Assembly: GCF_001542905.1 (NCBI RefSeq)
Contig: NZ_LOAJ01000002.1
Span: forward strand, 101,937 to 165,936
Length of the DNA stretch: 64,000 bases
DNA from: Halorubrum aethiopicum
GTDB taxonomy: Archaea > Halobacteriota > Halobacteria > Halobacteriales > Haloferacaceae
Reading direction: 5' to 3'
Part shown: positions 15,408-23,815 of the stretch, one piece after another
How the letters are laid out: each line of letters opens with the position of its first letter
Numbering within the stretch: the stretch's first letter is position 1
The notes under the pieces: generated by a model
The model's database searches: none
The model's input: only the letters and a program-made list of their open reading frames with translations
Told to the model about the DNA's origin: nothing
Position numbers and translations under genes: made by a program

Positions 15408-16155
15408 CGGCGACCCCCTGCCATTCGACACGATCGACGGCTTCGTCGACCATCCAAATACGGGCGACCACGGTCCCGTGTTCGTGCTCACCGGGATCGA
15501 TCCGATCTTCCGCTTGTTCGATCAACGACTCCGCTTCGTCATGTTCGTCGCGTGAGATGGTTGGTCGACCGTCCGACCACTTCCAGCCGACGAGGTTCTT
15601 CCCGAGCCGGTCAGCCGCGTCGAAAATACGGAGTATGGCGTCGTGTTCAACCCCACCGCCGTCGGCGACGAGCTCACTCCCAGTCCGCGCGTCGACCGCG
15701 TTCCGGTACGATGCGTCGGCGTACGCAGGACACCGTTCCGCTGCCGCGGAACGAGCCTCTTGTACCGTGTCGTAGGTCTCGTTTCCAGCGTAGTGAGCGG
15801 TGTACTTGCGGTCGGGTACGTCCGGCGGCCGCTCGAACAGTTCGCGCGTCTTGACCTGATACTCGACGACCCACTCGTGTTCCTTCAGGTCGACCACCTG
15901 GCACATGGCTCGTTTCGGATGGATCGTCACGTGCGTCAACACCCGCTCGCCGAGGTCGAGATCGGTGTCATCGATGGCGTTCGGAACCCGGAACTTCTCG
16001 CGACCGTCGCGAGGGTCGTACCAGATCACGCCTGCCTTATCGGACATCGCGTACCGGGCGTGCGCGTAGTGGGTCCGTCCATCGAGATCGACGCCGATGC
16101 CGATCGTCGGAACGGTGCCGGCCGCCTGATCGATGGTGCGCTGGCTACTCGCCAT
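15397..16155 (-). CDS. Hypothetical protein
   Basis: 252 residues from ATG 16155. The N-terminal 140 residues are beta-rich (GIGVDLDGRTHYAHARY, GVIWYDPRDGREKF, VVDLKEHEWVVEYQ). The C-terminal ~90 residues are more helical (DAILRIFDAADRLGKN, ESLIEQAEDRI). No catalytic motif seen. It overlaps both neighbours, so it is certainly expressed with the operon. Confidence 0.6.
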   Translation of the reverse strand: MASSQRTIDQAAGTVPTIGIGVDLDGRTHYAHARYAMSDKAGVIWYDPRDGREKFRVPNAIDDTDLDLGERVLTHVTIHPKRAMCQVVDLKEHEWVVEYQVKTRELFERPPDVPDRKYTAHYAGNETYDTVQEARSAAAERCPAYADASYRNAVDARTGSELVADGGGVEHDAILRIFDAADRLGKNLVGWKWSDGRPTISRDEHDEAESLIEQAEDRIDPGEHEHGTVVARIWMVDEAVDRVEWQGVADVE

Positions 16156-17041
16156 CGTCAGCACCCCGCGTATCCACGTCGCCAACCCACTCATCGAGGG
16201 ACGCGTTGTTCGAGAGCCGACGGCGGGTCGTCTCGATCTCCGCCTCACAGTCGTCACACCAGAACGACGCTTCACTCGGGTCGCCGTCGCCGTCGAGGAT
16301 GCGGTCCTTCCAGTAGTCGAGCCAGGTGAACGACTCGCCACAGATTTCACACGGCATCGACGGATTCCGGTCGATAGGCTGTTCGGGTTCGGGCTGGAGG
16401 TCGTCGTAGGAGCCGACCGCCATCCCGCCGTCAGTCAGCAACCCCTGTTCGGGATCGTCGACGAGCTCTCCGCCATCATCCTCGGGGAGCCGCACGACGC
16501 CGACCCGCTGGTCCAGTTCCAGCCGGTCCATCGACCCGGCGGCCGACCGGACCTGCTGCTCCGTGAGTCCCGTTCGCTCCGCGGCCTCGCGGAACGACAG
16601 TTCGGGGTACTCACTCGACTCGATCGCGTCCCGAATCTGCTCGGGGACGGATTGCTCGTCGGGGTCGGATTCAGAGACACCGCCATCCGTAACGACCGTG
16701 TTCCACCGTTCCATCCGGTCGAGACACGTCTCACACGTCACCGGCGGGACGTACTCCTCGCCGTCCTCGACGAACCGCTCCTCGCGACTCTCGCGCGGAA
16801 CGTACGAGTCGTTTTCACAGAGCCAGGAGTCCTCAGTCCGTGAGAGCCGGCCGTCCGTGAAGCCCTCCTTCACGTGAAGATGGACGACGGTGTTGGCCGC
16901 GTGACCGGTGCCGGTACTGCCACGAAGCAACCCCGACCGGCGCAGCTTGATCGCCGTGTCGTGCTCGAACGGGATTTCATACCGACTCCAGAACCGCTCG
17001 GCTGCCTCGATCGCGGAGTCATCTCCGGACTGCTCAGACAT
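16145..17041 (-). CDS. Zinc-finger/helix-turn-helix hypothetical protein
   Basis: 298 residues. N-terminal domain 1-115 includes a possible zinc site (WLCEND...VTCETCL). After a VVTDGGVSESDPDEQ linker, residues ~130-175 look like a helix-turn-helix (LSFREAAERTGLTEQQVRSA). A C-terminal four-Cys zinc finger follows (CEICG...WCDDC). DNA or RNA binding is likely. The same VTDGGV-x-ESD linker occurs in the upstream neighbour, suggesting shuffled modules. Confidence 0.6.
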   Translation of the reverse strand: MSEQSGDDSAIEAAERFWSRYEIPFEHDTAIKLRRSGLLRGSTGTGHAANTVVHLHVKEGFTDGRLSRTEDSWLCENDSYVPRESREERFVEDGEEYVPPVTCETCLDRMERWNTVVTDGGVSESDPDEQSVPEQIRDAIESSEYPELSFREAAERTGLTEQQVRSAAGSMDRLELDQRVGVVRLPEDDGGELVDDPEQGLLTDGGMAVGSYDDLQPEPEQPIDRNPSMPCEICGESFTWLDYWKDRILDGDGDPSEASFWCDDCEAEIETTRRRLSNNASLDEWVGDVDTRGADDGE

Positions 17042-18002
17042 CGTCGCCCTCCGGAACCCGCTCCCACTCTTCGTTGACGGTGACGCGGATCTGGTCTAAC
17101 CGGCTGGCGTCATCGAGCGTGTCCTCGATCGTCGAGAACACTGCCTCGGCGTCCTCTTCGATGTGCGTGTCCGAGTAGAGAGTCGCGGTCAGAGAGGCGT
17201 GTTCCGTCTCGAACGCCACCGCAGTCTCGTCCATCAGGTGCGACGACGGCTTCCCGTCGTGGGGCGGCCGGAATCCACTCGCGCTCCGGAGGTGATTCAC
17301 CGCGGCTTTGTCAGCAACGAGGAGACCGACTTCACCGACGCTCTCCCGGCCTTCCGCTTCGATCTTGAGGAGGAATCCCTGTCCCCACGTCAGATTCGTC
17401 CCCGACCACTCGTCGTTGTGCGTCTGTTCGTCCGCGTCGTCGGACTCGGTGACGCCGCCATCCGTCACGGCCTCGCCGCGCTCGCGACGCTTCTCCAGCA
17501 CCTCGCGATCGACTATCGACACGTCGACTGCCGACGAAGCGACCGACTGCTCAGCCTGCTCGCGCGTAGTTGCCGTCGTCGGCTCGAACGAGGTGTGCTC
17601 GTGATACCGGACTACGTCGCCGTCGACGAGCTCGTAGAACCAGGTCAGGTACTCGCGCTCCGGGTTCACGCACCGGACGAGTTGGTCGCCGTCGAGCACC
17701 TCGAACCGCCCGGACTCGACATGTGCGAGCCGGAGCGTCCCGGCCACGTTGAACGGATAAACGTCGTCAACCATCGTCACCGACGAGTGATTCGCGTGAG
17801 CATCGCCGTTAAACGCCATACAGCCGGGATCCTGTGGAAACGAGTCAACACGCTGTTGGACCGCCTCCGAGTCGCCGGGCTCGACGTCGCCGATTTCGAT
17901 CAGGTCGTACCCGTCCGGGTGGATGACGATCGCCGCGTCCTCCAGGGCCGGTCGGGGATCTGTACTACTACCGCCATCTGCTGTCGTAGGGGGTTGTGCC
18001 AT
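17034..18002 (-). CDS. Hypothetical protein, first gene of the leftward operon
   Basis: 322 residues. Domain 1 (~20-165) is beta-rich (AIVIHPDGYDLIEIGDV, TLRLAHVESGRFEVLDGDQ, WFYELVDGDVVRYH). A VTDGGVTESD linker follows. Domain 2 (~205-320) carries GFLLKIEAEGRESVGEVGLL and a C-terminal helix-strand (LDQIRVTVNEEWERV). No known family recognised. The operon promoter lies directly upstream. Confidence 0.6.
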   Translation of the reverse strand: MAQPPTTADGGSSTDPRPALEDAAIVIHPDGYDLIEIGDVEPGDSEAVQQRVDSFPQDPGCMAFNGDAHANHSSVTMVDDVYPFNVAGTLRLAHVESGRFEVLDGDQLVRCVNPEREYLTWFYELVDGDVVRYHEHTSFEPTTATTREQAEQSVASSAVDVSIVDREVLEKRRERGEAVTDGGVTESDDADEQTHNDEWSGTNLTWGQGFLLKIEAEGRESVGEVGLLVADKAAVNHLRSASGFRPPHDGKPSSHLMDETAVAFETEHASLTATLYSDTHIEEDAEAVFSTIEDTLDDASRLDQIRVTVNEEWERVPEGDDV

Positions 18003-18100
18003 AGTGGCTGGTTCCAGCCGACCGGCGTCACCGTCGACGCCGGCGAGCGACTCAGAACCTATCTCACCCTCTATTTGCCACTAACTTAATATTTTGCGTG
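18003..18100 (-). promoter_or_regulatory. Promoter and structured leader of the leftward operon
   Basis: Read on the minus strand: a TATA-like AAAATATTAAG (about 18087-18097), then the shared element (ATAGAGG, then TAGGTTCTGAGT; 18044-18074), then two hairpins before the ATG at 18002. One has 8-bp arms CCGGCGTC/GACGCCGG (18022-18043), the other GGCTGG/CCAGCC (18006-18019). The leader is about 70 nt, unusual in a genome where many transcripts look leaderless. Confidence 0.5.
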
Positions 18101-18208
18101 TCAAGTTTTGTCTGCTGTATTGTGGACTCTACTGTCAATAAAGAGCCGGTATCATTATTATATCACCATTTTCCGGAGTTTTATTTAATCACGGGAGGAC
18201 ATGCTGGT

Positions 18209-18670
18209 ATGATATCTTGGAGTGATGAAGCGGCGTCGTTCCGCGATCTGGTGACAAGTAAGGCAGGATTAGGATTTGTGCTCTGTTCGATCGTATCGGT
18301 CAGTTCACTCGTTGCGTTCATACGCGGCGTTGTTGAGATAGGACTGCCAATTTCCCTGGCAGTACTCGGTGGGTTCTCGCTTGCGGCCCCTTTCGCATAT
18401 CTACTTGACCGTGACAGCCTCATGTGGGCTGTTACGAGGCCTGCGGCCGGCGGTCTGACACTTGTCTTTGGAGCGGGGATTCTCGGTGGGATTGCGGGAT
18501 ATACGGGAGAAGAAGCGTACATTCAAGAATCGCTCATTGGACTCGTCGGCCTAATTGGTGCTACGTTAGTGGTCGCAGCGATCCCTGCCGCCGTGGCGAT
18601 CGGCGTCGTCATGGCCATTCACGGACCCGGCGGTCGGTCGTCGGGGCCGGACGACTTCCCGGAAGAATAA
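18209..18670 (+). CDS. Four-helix membrane protein
   Basis: 153 residues from ATG 18209, preceded by GGGAGG (18193-18198). Four hydrophobic helices at about 18-38, 43-62, 72-95 and 108-138, with a short polar N-terminus (MISWSDEAASFRDL) and C-terminus (GGRSSGPDDFPEE). No family recognised. A frame extending to 18098 lacks a good start context. It is transcribed away from the leftward operon. Confidence 0.55.
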   Translation: MISWSDEAASFRDLVTSKAGLGFVLCSIVSVSSLVAFIRGVVEIGLPISLAVLGGFSLAAPFAYLLDRDSLMWAVTRPAAGGLTLVFGAGILGGIAGYTGEEAYIQESLIGLVGLIGATLVVAAIPAAVAIGVVMAIHGPGGRSSGPDDFPEE

Positions 18671-18778
18671 ACTCGATACCAGTGTTTTGAGCCCAGAGAG
18701 ACGCTAAACGTCGGCTGATTACTTTCACCTCGGTTCCATTACCAATTTGTGCTTCCCAATCGTCATTCGACGACGACA

Positions 18779-18952
18779 ATGGGGCTATTTAGCAAGTTAG
18801 TGGAAAGTATCGTGGCGGTGATCGCAGGACTGTTGGGGTTCGGATTTCTCGTCGCTGGAGGCCAACAGGCAGCGTATGGTGGCGGAATCAGCGGGACAAT
18901 TATCGTCCTCATCGGGATCGTGCTACTCCTCTTCGCAGCGAAGGCGACATGA
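18779..18952 (+). CDS. Small two-helix membrane protein
   Basis: 57 residues from ATG 18779. Two hydrophobic segments (VAVIAGLLGFGFLVAG and TIIVLIGIVLLLFAA) are separated by a Gly/Gln-rich loop. A GTG at 18749 would add ten residues, but the ATG fits better. Tiny membrane proteins are common in haloarchaeal plasmids; function unknown. Confidence 0.5.
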   Translation: MGLFSKLVESIVAVIAGLLGFGFLVAGGQQAAYGGGISGTIIVLIGIVLLLFAAKAT

Positions 18953-19007
18953 GTCTCCGTCGTACCGAGACTAATTATTTAAATGAAGGTGCGTACAGAT
19001 AATCCGA

Positions 19008-19716
19008 ATGGCCGACTTGCCGGAAAATGAGTTCGAAGAACGCGTTGAGCGGTCACGCCTCGCTCGGGAGGAGGGCCGTCAAACGCTTTCTGAGCAAACG
19101 GAGACCCTTTCCGATATAGACGAGAAGGCAATCCAAATATTCAGGATTGATTTGTTGGCAGCCAGTGTTCTTGTAACTGGATTTTCGATTGCTGTCGGTA
19201 ATTCTCAGGGAGGCGGGTATGAACAGTACCTCACTTTGTATACGGGTACTGGTGCCCTGCTACTCCTCTCTTCGATGATATTCGCTTCAATAACGTACAC
19301 GTCTACTGCAAACCAGATTGGAATTTCTCGGAATGCGATCAACGACTCAATACTCAATCAGGACTTCGACTACGATCTTGTCCAAGAAGAAATCGCTAAG
19401 AAATACGGCGACATGATTTATGAAAATTTCAAGAAGAACGCAACGAATGTCTTGTTTTTTTACCCTTACGCTAATGTCGACTGTTGAGGCAATCTGTTAT
19501 ATATCAATTGGATTACTAGAAATTTACTCAGAGAATTTGATCCATCCGGTGGTGAACATACCCGTCCTCATCTTCTTTGGAGTGTTCGGCAAATTGAGTG
19601 GCTTATACGGGACAATAGAACGCTGGGAGCGCCTAACGTCACCTAGAAAGCGATTTACAAACTGGTGTCAACAGTGGCGAGATAGATTTTCGAGAGGAGA
19701 TGAGACTTCAGATTAA
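19008..19716 (+). pseudogene. Four-helix membrane protein interrupted by a one-base frameshift
   Basis: The first frame (from 19008) gives a charged helical N-terminus (EERVERSRLAREEGRQTL) and two membrane helices (LLAASVLVTGFSIAVG, GTGALLLLSSMIFASITY), then stops at 19487. Two further helices (TVEAICYISIGLLEIY, IPVLIFFGVFGKL) continue in another frame to 19716. Reading the T7 run at 19455-19461 as T6 joins them into one 235-residue protein. It could be a sequencing indel, a real mutation or a phase-variable tract. AT-rich relative to the operons, so likely cargo. Confidence 0.55.
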
Positions 19717-19764
19717 CCCTCTATGCGGGTAAGACTCATACGGGCGGACCACGAACTGGAAGCC

Positions 19765-19884
19765 ATGAGCGCGAGTGAACCAGAGGAAGACGAGGATGAC
19801 AGAGAACGCCCCGTGATTGAGACACAGGTCGCTTTCAAGGGGGATTTCGACGAAGACACCTCGGAAGACGAAGACAATGAGTGA
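19765..19884 (+). CDS. Acidic microprotein 1
   Basis: 39 residues, about half Asp or Glu. The core DRERPVIETQVAF resembles KRPTIETKEAL in the next gene, which it overlaps in an ATGAGTGA arrangement. Two adjacent coupled microproteins with a common R-P-x-I-E-T motif look like tandem paralogues. Confidence 0.4.
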   Translation: MSASEPEEDEDDRERPVIETQVAFKGDFDEDTSEDEDNE

Positions 19885-20017
19885 CGAGACTAGTGAAGAT
19901 CCAACGGATGATGAAGATGAAGAAGAACGAAAAAGGCCGACTATCGAGACAAAAGAGGCATTAGCAGATCACTCTGCCGTCGATAATTCTGACGACTCAG
20001 AGTCGGACGACGAGTAG
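19877..20017 (+). CDS. Acidic microprotein 2
   Basis: 46 residues from ATG 19877. Acidic arms flank RKRPTIETKEALADH. It shares the R-P-x-I-E-T motif with the preceding gene and overlaps it by 8 nt. Function unknown; a DNA mimic or a partner for a basic protein is possible. Confidence 0.45.
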   Translation: MSDETSEDPTDDEDEEERKRPTIETKEALADHSAVDNSDDSESDDE

Positions 20018-20078
20018 TCTCAATTATCGGTTGTAGTTCTACCTTCTCCAGAATACAATGGTCGGACTGTCGGAACGC

Positions 20079-20312
20079 CTACCGCTCGCTCACCCGCTGA
20101 TCCGTCTGTGAGAACGCCTCGGTGGCCATGTCGGCGCGTTCGGCGGCCTCGATGTGCTGGTACGCCTCGCGAACCTGCTCTTCGCTGTTATCGAGATACC
20201 GAGCCGCCGCGGCGTAGCCGAACTGCCGGACAAGCACTTCCCCGACTCCACGTCGCCCACCATGAAGTTCGAGATGATCGTCGTCGAGTGAGAGATCCCA
20301 TCCACGAGACAT
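20079..20312 (-). CDS. Stand-alone tyrosine-recombinase C-terminal box
   Basis: 77 residues. LELHGGRRGVGEVLVRQFGY then AYQHIEA aligns with the C-terminus of the complete integrase (LTLHGARRGAGEAYYDAAG ... MYAHKEA): H-x-x-R plus the nucleophile tyrosine. The first catalytic arginine and the core-binding domain are absent. It has its own ATG and an upstream element shared with the leftward operon, so it may be a maintained mini-gene rather than a random scrap. Confidence 0.6.
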   Translation of the reverse strand: MSRGWDLSLDDDHLELHGGRRGVGEVLVRQFGYAAAARYLDNSEEQVREAYQHIEAAERADMATEAFSQTDQRVSER

Positions 20313-20316
20313 TCGA

Positions 20317-20347
20317 CGAGCAACTCAGAACCTAACTTGTCCTCTAT
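20317..20347 (-). promoter_or_regulatory. Leader element shared with the leftward operon
   Basis: On the minus strand, ATAGAGG, a short spacer, TAGGTTCTGAGT and CTCG occur in the same order and nearly the same spacing as at 18044-18074. Here the element lies immediately before the start codon at 20312. Confidence 0.5.
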
Positions 20348-20434
20348 GACTGTCGATTTGTAGAAAGAGAGTCAGGTAATTGGAACTACTACTGAGCGCC
20401 AGTTACAATACTGGGTGTGGTGAAAACGAGTACA

Positions 20435-21220
20435 ATGCAAGTCGATGTTGGAGTTGCATCATATCCAGATCTATCATTGAGCGAGCTGTTCCAACAAAGC
20501 AAGAACCTCAATGTGGACTTCATCGAGATCGTTATGGAGGGGGAGTATCATCGAGCGAAGCTCGCGAACAGAGTTTCGGAGTGTGACCGACTCATGGGTG
20601 ATGAAATCTCGCTTATCGTCCATCTTCCGTTCGGTGGTCTCGATGTCGGCTCTCCATTCCACCACGTTCGGAGCGGGGCCGTCCAAGAACTCAAGAAGAA
20701 CATCGAACTCGCGAGTGATCTCGGTGCGGAGAAAGCCGTCTTTCATGCCGACACGTTCGTTCACCCGGAGATCTGGGACAAAGAGACGATTCTGGACAGT
20801 CTTTGTGAATCCGTACAAGAGCTAGACTCCTTTGCGAGACGACATGATGTTGAACTCGGGATAGAAAACGTCCCTAGTCCCTTCATTACAGTGGGCGATT
20901 TCCCGCTGCTCTTCGACGAAACCACGATTAATGCGACTCTCGATACCGGTCACTCACGAGTAAACCAGATCAGTCACGAGACGGTTTCGCGATTGCTTGA
21001 GACACACGGTGATCGCTTCACTCACTTCCATCTGAACGACACGCGTGGCGCAAGCGACGACCACCTTCCAGTAGGAATGGGAACAACGGATTTTGCCTCG
21101 CTATTTCGATCGCTCCCGAACGAGTGGAACGGATCGATGACGGTCGAGGCCATCACGACCGATTTCGAGTACATGGCTGCCGGAGTTGAACGCCTTAGAG
21201 AAATTCTACAGGCGATTTGA
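20435..21220 (+). CDS. Sugar phosphate isomerase/epimerase (xylose isomerase-like TIM barrel)
   Basis: 261 residues from ATG 20435. Typical AP-endonuclease-2/xylose-isomerase-like barrel: opening VDVGVASYPD, DFIEIVMEG, metal and active-site segments LIVHLPFGG, AVFHADTF, LGIENVPSP, TLDTGHSR, HFHLNDTRGASDDHLPVG and TVEAI. Members isomerise or epimerise sugars or cleave AP-DNA; the HxHxND...D-x-H metal site is intact. Convergent with the PhnD-like gene. Substrate unknown. Confidence 0.8.
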   Translation: MQVDVGVASYPDLSLSELFQQSKNLNVDFIEIVMEGEYHRAKLANRVSECDRLMGDEISLIVHLPFGGLDVGSPFHHVRSGAVQELKKNIELASDLGAEKAVFHADTFVHPEIWDKETILDSLCESVQELDSFARRHDVELGIENVPSPFITVGDFPLLFDETTINATLDTGHSRVNQISHETVSRLLETHGDRFTHFHLNDTRGASDDHLPVGMGTTDFASLFRSLPNEWNGSMTVEAITTDFEYMAAGVERLREILQAI

Positions 21221-21240
21221 AATCGAAATGGAATCGTACG

Positions 21241-22212
21241 CTAACTCATCTCCTCGTACGTTTCGAGGTCAATTCCAAGTTCCATCATCACTTCGGCTAC
21301 GGGATCATACTCCTCGATACCGCCCGTCACGACCCCGTCAAACCAGAGTGGGAACTCGGCGTCCTCTGAAATAAACGCCTCCGAGGGCGCATCAAGGAGG
21401 GCCTGTTCAACGGGATCGCGATTCTCGGACTCCCACTCACGACGGGAAAGGATCGGTGGGCGTGGTATCGGCTCTGAAACCGCGAGCAGGTCCAGAGCCG
21501 GTTCAGCACTCCCTGCTGATTCCGCAGCAGGATCGTTCTCGACGAACCGTTCGGGGAGTTGCTCCGGTGGAACATGCTCGACAACCGAAAATGATCCCGT
21601 CCCCGCTGCCTTCACTGACTCACGATTGATGAGCTGTTCGCGAGCAACAGCGTGATCACTGTAGGTCGCTTCAAAGTCATTCGCATCCCCAGTAGGGGCT
21701 TCGCCGATATCCAACCCGCCTTCTGAAAGCATAGAGAGAGGGAATAGTGCGCCTGGTGTCGAGAGTGGGTCCGCAAACGTGATCTCAGTCCCGGCTAGCT
21801 CGCTGATGTCACTGATGTCATCATCAGGGAACGTGGTGATAAACGCGAATTCACGATCCGTACCGAACGCGCGTCGGAGCCCGACAACGTCTGTGACTTC
21901 CATCCGATTTCCCATGATCGCGACCGTATGGGGTGTCCCAGAAATGTCGATCTGATCGTTGCGAAAAGCCTGTAAGATGGCGGCGTAATTTGAGGCTTCA
22001 TTGACTTCAACCGTGACACCGGCTTCTTCTTCGACATACTCGAATAGTGGTCGCCACTGTTCGCGTGTATCCACGTCACCCTCAACAGGCGTCAGTCCAA
22101 ACCGCACCACATCTTCGTTCCCTGATCCACTGTTTCCGAGACAGCCTGCTACTCCACCAAGACCGACTGTCCCTACTCCGGTAACCCCCCTGAGGTACTT
22201 GCGTCGCCTCAT
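21241..22212 (-). CDS. PhnD-like phosphate/phosphonate-binding lipoprotein
   Basis: 323 residues from ATG 22212. The leader MRRRKYLRG...GGVAGCLG is a Tat-lipoprotein signal, anchoring the protein outside the membrane through Cys-26. The mature part begins VVRFGLTPVEGDVDTREQW and contains EASNYAAILQAF, ISGTPHTVAIM and ITFADPLSTPGALFP, all typical of PhnD/type 2 periplasmic binding proteins for phosphonate, phosphite or phosphate esters. No permease or ATPase lies nearby, so it is an orphan receptor here. Confidence 0.85.
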   Translation of the reverse strand: MRRRKYLRGVTGVGTVGLGGVAGCLGNSGSGNEDVVRFGLTPVEGDVDTREQWRPLFEYVEEEAGVTVEVNEASNYAAILQAFRNDQIDISGTPHTVAIMGNRMEVTDVVGLRRAFGTDREFAFITTFPDDDISDISELAGTEITFADPLSTPGALFPLSMLSEGGLDIGEAPTGDANDFEATYSDHAVAREQLINRESVKAAGTGSFSVVEHVPPEQLPERFVENDPAAESAGSAEPALDLLAVSEPIPRPPILSRREWESENRDPVEQALLDAPSEAFISEDAEFPLWFDGVVTGGIEEYDPVAEVMMELGIDLETYEEMS

Positions 22213-22381
22213 GTTACTCAACACCACATTCTGTTTGGCATTATATTTTGATATTCTACATATATAGCGATATGAAAGACACATATAGAGTTGTGAAGTC
22301 ACGAATCGAAAAGGAATTCACGCTAGCTACTGAATGAGTGTTATCTAATATATCCGAACCGAGATTGAAGATAGAGTGAAT

Positions 22382-23815
22382 TCAATCATCCTTCCGTCCG
22401 TTGATTGAGGCTATGATTTCTCGGGCTGTCGCAAGGACGATCACGAATAGGAGCCCAAAGAGTGGGAGAAGTTTCATTTCCATCCTCCGAGGCGTGTCAT
22501 TATAACTTGGGTGACGGGTGATCTGGTCAGGAAGAATTCGTCCCGATTTCGTCATATAGGCTGGTTCGACTGTCGAATTGGATTCTTCAAGAAGGGTACG
22601 TAACTCTGCTTCAGAGCGATTGCCACCCAGCCGTTCGTAATCATCATGAAATGCCGATACATCGTATTCAGACCCTGGAGAACCACCACCTACCGCTGAG
22701 AAGAGATCGTAGATTGTTGCGTCTCCATGCTCGCGGAGATCGGCGTCAAGGCGCGCCAGAATCAGCGCACCAGAAGTGTAATCGTCTCGGTCTGGAATGG
22801 CTCCAGATTCTGGAAGATAACTACTCGAATTTGTGAGATTTGAGCCGGACGAATATCGGTTCCAGTACGTAAGCTGAGAGTCATACTCTGCTGGAGACAG
22901 CATACCATTATCGTACAGAATCCGTGCTGTGAGATAGGTTGCAGAACCTTCTGTAAACCAGCGCATCTCATCTGAGAGGATGTACCGCTGATTTAGGTGA
23001 ATGTACTCATGTAACGGTGTGTGTACCTGCGTACTACCGCTTCCCCAACCCTCTCCAGAGACCGCATCAGCCCTAAAGGAGTACCCTCGAACATCACCAG
23101 GATGGAGAAAGAGCGTACTCTCACAGTAGTAGCGGCGAGGAGTGATCGTCTCCGCGCCGTGTTGTAATCCTTCAAGCGACGCGTTCCCCACGGATGAATC
23201 AACAGCCGATGGAATAATCAAGTGGAGCCGGTTCGGGCCGTTTCTGATTGTCTCTACACGGGTTACCTCACCGACGTACATGATACTCGTACCCCTATAC
23301 CCGCCATCGGGGAACGCTAATTGAAATCGAGCGCCATCGTGACCGGGGATAATACTTGTTGATACTGATTCATTATGACTGGTGTACGTCTCCGGGAGAT
23401 TTCTTAGATCGTCATTGTCCGGGATGAAGACGGTCTGATTTACCACATATTCAATCAGAGCAGTACCGTTGCCCGTATACTCAAAATGTCGTGTATGTGA
23501 TTCTTCGAATCCATCTACGTTACGAACATCCAGATATTTAGGTAACGAGACAGTAAATGAATCTTCTCCGTCCTGAACAATATATTCCAGCAAAACTACA
23601 CCAGGTTCAGGAGCCGTCGCAGAGACCGAAACAGGTGGGCCGGATCCATCTCGATGTCGGCCGTTGAGCTGATCGTACGCCGGCGTACACTGATCAGTCT
23701 GCGCTGTTGTCGAAGTCGCCTGTTGAGAGACACCCGAAACAGGGACAGTTCCAGCAACAAATCCAATAAGGAGGATCACACTCCAGATGACGGAGAGAAC
23801 AGCATCCCGTTTCAT
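22382..23815 (-). CDS. Membrane-anchored gluzincin-type metallopeptidase
   Basis: 477 residues. N-terminal signal anchor (~7-27), a large extracellular region with many Asn-x-Ser/Thr sites, the zinc motif HEYIH (269-273) with the third ligand Glu-289 in WFTEGSATYLT (gluzincin pattern HExxH-x(15)-E), and a C-terminal membrane helix (~448-468). An extracytoplasmic protease tethered by its C-terminus; related to M1/M61-like families in outline only. Its stop is separated from the PhnD-like leader by ~170 bp. Confidence 0.7.
   Translation of the reverse strand: MKRDAVLSVIWSVILLIGFVAGTVPVSGVSQQATSTTAQTDQCTPAYDQLNGRHRDGSGPPVSVSATAPEPGVVLLEYIVQDGEDSFTVSLPKYLDVRNVDGFEESHTRHFEYTGNGTALIEYVVNQTVFIPDNDDLRNLPETYTSHNESVSTSIIPGHDGARFQLAFPDGGYRGTSIMYVGEVTRVETIRNGPNRLHLIIPSAVDSSVGNASLEGLQHGAETITPRRYYCESTLFLHPGDVRGYSFRADAVSGEGWGSGSTQVHTPLHEYIHLNQRYILSDEMRWFTEGSATYLTARILYDNGMLSPAEYDSQLTYWNRYSSGSNLTNSSSYLPESGAIPDRDDYTSGALILARLDADLREHGDATIYDLFSAVGGGSPGSEYDVSAFHDDYERLGGNRSEAELRTLLEESNSTVEPAYMTKSGRILPDQITRHPSYNDTPRRMEMKLLPLFGLLFVIVLATAREIIASINGRKDD

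Noticed and set aside
13623..15854. A 743-residue open frame on the plus strand
   Set aside because: It is Arg/Ser-rich, antisense to five well-formed overlapping leftward genes and has no recognisable domain; a GC-rich shadow.
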